Source of the DNA: Corydoras sp. C115
Lineage: Eukaryota > Chordata > Actinopteri > Siluriformes > Callichthyidae
Assembly: GCA_019802505.1 (NCBI GenBank)
Contig: JAFMOC010000097.1
Coordinates: 192,001 to 256,000, forward strand
Length of the DNA stretch: 64,000 nt
Reading direction: 5' to 3'
Shown in pieces: positions 58,478 to 64,000 of the stretch. Each line of letters begins with the position of its first letter. Position 1 is the stretch's first letter. A model generated the notes under the pieces. The model was given only the letters and a program-made list of their open reading frames with translations. It was not told the origin of the DNA and did no database searches. Made by a program: the position numbers and the translations under genes.

Positions 58478-61400
58478 GTAAAGCACCAAAAAATAATAAT
58501 AATAATTATAATGACAATTGTTATGATGACATTATGCTGCTGAATGCCTTATTGATTAGAAAGCACATGGGTGTGTAGGTATTCCTAATAAATAACTATA
58601 GTAAATGTAATGGTGGCTGAGATATTTATATTGTTATATTAAGTGATTAATAAATGAATCCTAATGCTCTACTTAATCTTAATGCTACAGTATTGTGGTC
58701 ATACCTTGTGGCAAGTGTTTTTGGATAAACCCTTTTCTGTTTTTATATAGTCATACTTATTGTAAATGGTTTTAAACATTTATTTATCAAATAGAAACCT
58801 GGCTGTAAACTGTTTCAGTACATACGCATGTAGTGTGTATTTAATGCCACACTCAGCATTATAATTTTTCCAATAAATAAAATAGAATTCATGACTTTAG
58901 AAAAGTGGAAGACAAAAAATAATTAAAAATTTAAAAAATAAACAAAAGAAATGGATTTAACAATGAGATAACATTTAACATACACATGGTGGTTATTTTA
59001 GGGGCCCAAGTACTGATGATCAGTTTTGTTTGGTAAAACAAACAAACAAAAAAAAAAGGGCTGCACTACGGCCACTCCTGAATTTAAACACTAGTATTGC
59101 TAACAGCTAATTAGCTAAGGTTGAACAAGAATCCATGTTAGAATAAAAGTGTTTGGTATAAGCAATCAGCAGGCACTCATGCCCCCTGAGTCTAGCCTCA
59201 TTCATATAATAAGTGAAAGTCTAATCAGACCACAAAGTTAATCACACGGCTAATCAAATCAACATTCCACCTTCATTCTAAAGGTATTAGCAATACTTGT
59301 ATTTCAAAAGCTCAGCGTGGCTTCATTAGCAATCAAGATACTGATTAAACATTGTGATTGGATCCATATAGAGCAGATAGAACAAACTCCTGCCATAAAG
59401 AACTTGTTCTAATACCAACTAATAGACCAACTATGCTATTTTGTACAGTATTTGAGATGTAGTTTATCTCAGCAGTTTAATTCAGCTTACATTATAAGAT
59501 GTTCTTGAAAATTGTTAATTAAAAGCTCCCTTCATTAGCCCTTTTGTGTTTTTTTTTCATTCTATCCTGTGATCCAGAGCAACACGCTTTCAGCACGAGT
59601 GTTCTTTTTTTATCTTCAGAGATTAAATGCAGAAAATCAAAGAGCAGGTGCGAAGGGCTTTCATCTGGGCAGCAATTATTTGTTTTTCTCTCGCATTGAA
59701 TTTAGGCTTCTTTGCTAAATGGGTTATTAAAATGTATCAAGTATTGACATTTTGTTAGATTCTTCACTGTATAGTTTCAAAGCCTTGTGTTTTTTCCCCT
59801 GTTCAGTCAGTGTTGGACATATTACTTGTAATTTCGTTAATTTACAATAATAGTGCACCTAGCCATCATACCGATTTGTGCTTGCTGGACCTTTCTTTGC
59901 AGCATAAATTCACACAGCAGCTTTTGCCTCTAGGGGTTTTCGATAAGATTTATAATGGTGTCTATGGGAATTTAAGCCCATTCAGTCAGAAATGCATTTG
60001 TGAGGTGAGACAGCGACTTGACTGAGGTCTGGATTGTGTTCAACATTCCAGTGGGTTTAAGCGCTGAGCTCTCTTCAGGCTACTGGGTGTCTTTCATAAC
60101 ATTAAACATGCCCTAAATTACTTGCTCCATGTGTGAGCATAGGCATAGACATTGGTCAAGTGACCTCTCCAACCTGTTGCCACAAAGTTAAAGTGTCTTT
60201 GTATGTGGTTGTCACCTAATAATTTCACCCTTCATTGGACATACACGTCTAAGCCCAAGCTGTATTTTGTTTAATTTTCTGCAGCATTCTCAGCTCATTT
60301 TCGAGTGTGTGAGCCCTACACTGACCAGAAGGGCCGCTACCATTTTGGATTCCATTGCCCGCGTCTGTCTGACAACAAAAGCTACATGTTCTGCTGTAAC
60401 CACAACAACACTGCCTTCAAGTACTGCTGCAATGACTCAGAGTTTCAGAAGGTCATGCAAGTCAACCTCACAACCACCCCGGATGGATATGGACACAAGT
60501 AAGTCCTGTAGTTTACAGAAAAAAAAAAAAAATCTAATTCAGTTATCAAGCTCTTATTGTTGGCTTATGCAATAATCTGTTATTTATTTGCTTCACTCAC
60601 AACCAGGCTGTAATTTATTTATGGTGGTGGATCTGGTATTTTAGGGACACCCCTTGGATTATTGTCTCAGCCAGGAAGTTTTAAACAGACCTGGATCCTG
60701 GAGCAGCACAAATAGCCAACATACACAGGGAAAAATATGTTTAAATAGAGGCTAATTGAACTCTTAGGGTGGCATGCAATCTTACAGCAACACTTGCTAA
60801 TTAGAGCCATCAGATGAGAGCACTTTCCTTTGAGAGTGTTACAAGAGCACAACGATGCACAAGCGTGGAACCACATGTTGAGTTACACTTTTTTTTTTCT
60901 TTGACATTATCATCACATCATTAATATACTTCTATATTATTGTTAATAACCATTTTTGGAGCAGTTTTGTTCATGTTTAATAAAGAAGCCAATATTTTTG
61001 AGGGGGACTGTAGTAGTTATATGTTATTATTGAATTCTTTGACCTTTCATTTGTCTTAACCAAGCTATTAGCATGGCAAATTACCCATGCAGCTCCAATA
61101 CGTTGGTGCCTTCTCTTTACATAAATCATATTAACCTTGTGAAATATTATTTTTTTTTAGTTTTGACAGATCCACTTTTCAGCAAACAGCAATTTCCATT
61201 TTTACCTGTTTTTTTTCAGCAACTGACATTTACAGGGCATGTGGCATAGAATGTAGGATTATCAGCCTAACAGCGAGCAGAACATCCCCCCACAGACAGA
61301 AAAAACAAGATTAAAGATAAACCTGGACCTCCACACAAGATGACATTTTATACTGTTGTCAAAATGGCCTGCCTTTCTGTTTAATTACAAGCAGATTTTC

Positions 61401-62945
61401 ATAGAAGATAAATAAATCATAGTTATTAATAACACACACTGCTCCCTCCTTCCTGATGAAGTTGTTTAGCTAATTTATTAGACAAAGAATTAAGGAGCCT
61501 TTATGCTCTTTGGCACACTATGTGTCCCAGACTAATGGCCATGCCAAACACAGCTCACCTACTCTGCTCTCAGACTTCAGAAAAGCATTGTACAAAGAAA
61601 AGAGAACCTGGTGAGAAGCCATTTCATTCACATTAGCTGTCAGCAGGATATACGCAGTGATATTTACCACTGCCCTCAGGTTAGAAAGGCCCAGAGAGTC
61701 ACTCACAGTTGGTCTCCAGCTAAAAAAAACTGACACTCAACACTGTTGCAGTAACATTAAATGAAATATTTAAATGGGTTTATTAGTGGGTTAATTAAAA
61801 CCTCAGACATCAGGACCAGGATTAACAACTTTTTCTTTCAACTGCGTCATGTGGCCTTTAATTTAGTTTATCAGTAGCTAATAAGTAACATTATGCCCTA
61901 CAAATAATACAAAAAAATTCAAATAGAATAAATGTGGACATTATTTAACAAAGAAAGTTTACGGCTTTTATCTTTAAGGCAAGAGCTTAGAAGATACTGC
62001 ACGATGGAAGTGTTGAGCAATGATCGCACACAGAAGAATTTAGAATAAACATTTGGTGACTTTAACATTTACCACACCTTGTAAACACAGAGCCACTTTT
62101 AAATATTGCCTTGGCCAGGAAACAGGAAGTACTCAACATAGAATGTGCCAAAAATAGATTTTCTTTTACATAAACTAAATCAATGATGGGCGGCACGGTG
62201 GCTTAGTGGTTAGCACGTTCGCCTCTCAGCGCTAGGGATTCCCGGTTCGAATCCCCATCTGGGTGGAGTTTCCATGTTCTCCCCGTGTCTGCGTGGGTTT
62301 CCTCCGGGTTCTCCGGTTTCCTCCCACAGTCCAAAAACATGGATCAAGTCAATTGAATTCTCCAAATTGCCCCATATAGAGTGTGTCTGTGTGAGTGAGT
62401 GTGTGCCCAGCGATGGATTGGCGCCCTGTCCTGGGTCTATCTGCCCAGCGCCCGAGATGTTCTCCCCTGGATGGGCATGGGGAACCCCACCACGACCCTA
62501 ATAGAGGATAAAGCGGGAGATAATGAATGAATGAATAAATCAATGACATTAAAAAAAATGTTGTAACATTTTACAAGCACAATTAATATTTCCCTCTCTG
62601 TTTTATTTCAGCAACTACACAGCACTGGTAGGAGTTTGGATCTATGGCTTTTTCGTCATGGTGTTGCTGGCACTGGATTTCCTCTACTACTCAGCCATAA
62701 ACTATGAGGTGTTTCGGGTATATCTGGAAAAGTGGGGGCTCGGGGGCCGTTGGCTGAAGCATGCTCGCAGTCAGTGGCAGAGGACTGAGCAGGATGAGAG
62801 TCAGGATCAGCCTCCTCATCCCGGAGCATCAGCAGGACTTTCACACTACCAACAACCACAATGTCACAGCCAGCCAAGACACAGCCTCAAAACAGAGAGC
62901 CAGAGTCCGACACATACTGCACACAACACATCGCTCGCCTGGTAA
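58411..62945 (+). CDS. shisal1: Shisa-like 1 single-pass membrane protein, 3 coding exons
   Basis: Shisa-like 1 (human SHISAL1, formerly KIAA1644); biochemical role poorly defined, Shisa relatives modulate receptor trafficking and signalling. Exons 58411-58477, 60285-60498 and 62612-62945 join with exact split codons (G+CA, AA+C). The product is 204 residues against about 199 in human. Residues 1-22 are a hydrophobic signal peptide. Residues 31-71 form the Cys-rich ectodomain: CEPYTDQKGRYHFGFHCPRL, then CC and FKYCC. Asn sequons lie at 63, 83 and 95. One membrane helix (about 97-119) contains VGVWIYGFFVMVLLALDFLY. A Gln/Pro/His-rich cytoplasmic tail ends SPTHTAHNTSLAW. The tail resembles the human C terminus, so TAA at 62943 is the likely stop. 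A perfect GTAAGT overlaps it. Confidence 0.92.
59930..60230 (-). pseudogene. Tc1-like relic just upstream of shisal1 exon 2
   Basis: Minus remnant: TTATAATGGTGTCTATGGGA, GCCCATTCAGTCAGAAATGC and GGGTTTAAGCGCTGAGCTC. It ends about 50 nt before the exon acceptor. Confidence 0.55.
60285..60498 (+). CDS. shisal1: shisal1 coding exon 2 (Cys-rich ectodomain)
   Basis: 214 nt between a TTCTGCAG acceptor and a GTAAGT donor. It completes Ala23, then FSAHFRVCEPYTDQKGRY and onward to DGYGH. It holds all six ectodomain cysteines (31, 47, 59, 60, 70, 71) and two Asn sequons. A decayed Tc1-like relic ends about 50 nt upstream. Confidence 0.93.
62187..62535 (+). mobile_element. DANA-like SINE in shisal1 intron 2
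   Basis: Full-length plus copy, same orientation as the gene and about 75 nt before the exon 3 acceptor. Target duplication TAAATCAATGA at 62176-62186 and 62536-62546. Confidence 0.93.
62612..62945 (+). CDS. shisal1: shisal1 coding exon 3 (transmembrane helix, cytoplasmic tail, stop)
   Basis: Acceptor TTATTTCAG, then C completes Asn94 and NYTALVGVWIYGFFVMVLLA continues. The juxtamembrane YYSAINYEVFRVYLEKWGLG and GRWLKH are strongly family-like; the tail is Gln/Pro/Ser-rich. It ends TGG TAA, with the TAA inside CTGGTAAGT. Splicing at 62942 to a further exon beyond the window is possible but not needed for a full-length protein. Confidence 0.9.
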
Positions 62946-64000
62946 GTTCAAACAAGTGTTCCTTTAATTCAAATTCATATTTCCTCCCATATTATTTCCA
63001 TGCGTCTAACAGTTGCAGCCATCAATCCCCATGCTCCCCATCCAGAAGAAAATTCAATAAGTCGTGGGCATGATCTGTTTTCGGAACATGTGGGCCATTT
63101 TAATGTTAACACGTGAGGGCCACCCTTCCTTTTAGAGCAGTTTGTCAGTACAGTCCGTTGGCCAACGGGGCCGTATCTCAGCCAAGAGTGAGCCACATCC
63201 ATTCTATAGCAACTGGGTATATGCTAATGAAGGTAACTGACCTAAAAACCACTGACATCCTGTGGTTTCACCGAGAATCTTTTGTGATGCCTTGAAGGAT
63301 CTAAAAAGAATCTGTTTTAAGAATTGCTCTCAGATTCCTCACTTTGTATTCTCCTCTCTCATAATAGTTTTATCAAGGGTAACTGGAGAAGCATAGAAAA
63401 TCCAGTTAGACTCAAATTCCCAGAGGCAAGCCGACTACAGAAAGGCTGAGCTGAATTTGGGGGTGTGTCCTGCTGGCTCACTGAATAACAAGCTATAGGA
63501 GTCTAGGTGAATAGCCTTGTGCACTGTAATTAAATCTTTTGAACTTGTGGTATGTGGCAAAATTATAATACTAGCTTATATGAAATTAAAATAACTTAAA
63601 ACCTTGACACAGTTAATTTCACATTAACATTTGCAGCAAATACATCACGTAAGCATTCCACCAACATCACTGAGAAGTGACACTTAAAGCCCTGATTGCC
63701 TGAAATCATATTTAATGGCTAAAATGTAAAGAAAATATGTTAAATATTTAATTAAAAAAAAATATAAGTATTTAAAAGATTTCGTTCAAAACTGCAAAGT
63801 GTGACTCCTCCTGTTTCTTCTTTAAAACCTTCAAACAATTTATATTTCAGTTAAATTCTGTCCTTAGACAGCTTTAAGCGAATTGACCAAACCTGAATTC
63901 ACAAGTAAACATCTGCTGGCTGAGGTCATGGCTTCTTTAAAAGATCACAGACTAAAATATAAAAGTCAATGTCTTGTGTTTAGACAAATCTGCTTCTTGG
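62946..64000 (+). other. 3' UTR or downstream intron of shisal1
   Basis: No clear AATAAA within 500 nt of the stop; ATTAAA variants occur near 63528 and 63586. No further coding exon with a Shisa-like tail was found before the window ends. Confidence 0.4.

Noticed and set aside
62859..63073. Alternative plus ORFs across the shisal1 tail
   Set aside because: They are frame shadows of exon 3; the frame continuous with the transmembrane helix is the correct one.

Overview
The window is nuclear genomic DNA from a ray-finned fish. Evidence is split-exon vertebrate genes with consensus GT/AG junctions, many tRNA-derived SINEs of the DANA-like architecture best known from zebrafish and other ostariophysans, decayed Tc1/mariner relics, and long (TA)n and (CA)n tracts. 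The species cannot be fixed from sequence alone; an otophysan (catfish, characin or cyprinid-like) fits the repeats best. Only three protein-coding genes can be supported. Nearly all other open frames are shadows of repeats, microsatellites or chance.

Left third (1-23.7 kb): two sialic-acid biosynthesis genes lie head-to-tail on the minus strand. cmas (CMP-sialic acid synthetase, 8 coding exons, 23599 down to 17927) is upstream of nans (N-acetylneuraminate-9-phosphate synthase, 6 coding exons, 11364 down to 7744). NANS makes Neu5Ac-9-P or Kdn-9-P. After dephosphorylation by a phosphatase encoded elsewhere, CMAS activates the free sugar as CMP-sialate for Golgi sialyltransferases. The two steps are therefore physically linked here, like neuB/neuA in bacteria, although human NANS and CMAS are on different chromosomes. 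nans is intact (352 codons) but has Gly-to-Ala changes in motifs that are nearly invariant in the family. cmas is complete except for an apparent 1-nt deletion in exon 4, which would truncate the protein unless it is a sequence error.

Middle (23.7-44 kb): a gene-poor, AT-rich stretch with SINEs, microsatellites, transposon relics and a few complex non-repetitive blocks that could be conserved non-coding elements.

Right third (44-64 kb, plus strand): shisal1 (Shisa-like 1 single-pass membrane protein). A putative non-coding first exon ends at 44411. A tiny signal-peptide exon (58411-58477), a Cys-rich ectodomain exon (60285-60498) and a transmembrane/tail exon (62612-62945) give a 204-residue protein. 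Their split codons join exactly. The likely stop codon lies inside a perfect GTAAGT donor.

Mobile DNA: about twenty copies or pieces of one ~345-bp SINE family occur on both strands. Many have clear 10-14 bp target-site duplications, one is nested in an older copy, and one is 5'-truncated. There is also a 341-bp solo-LTR-like element with a 5-bp target duplication (52552-52892), a second LTR-like block (20929-21462), a near-perfect 47-bp-arm palindrome (12961-13109), and nine scattered Tc1-like relics.
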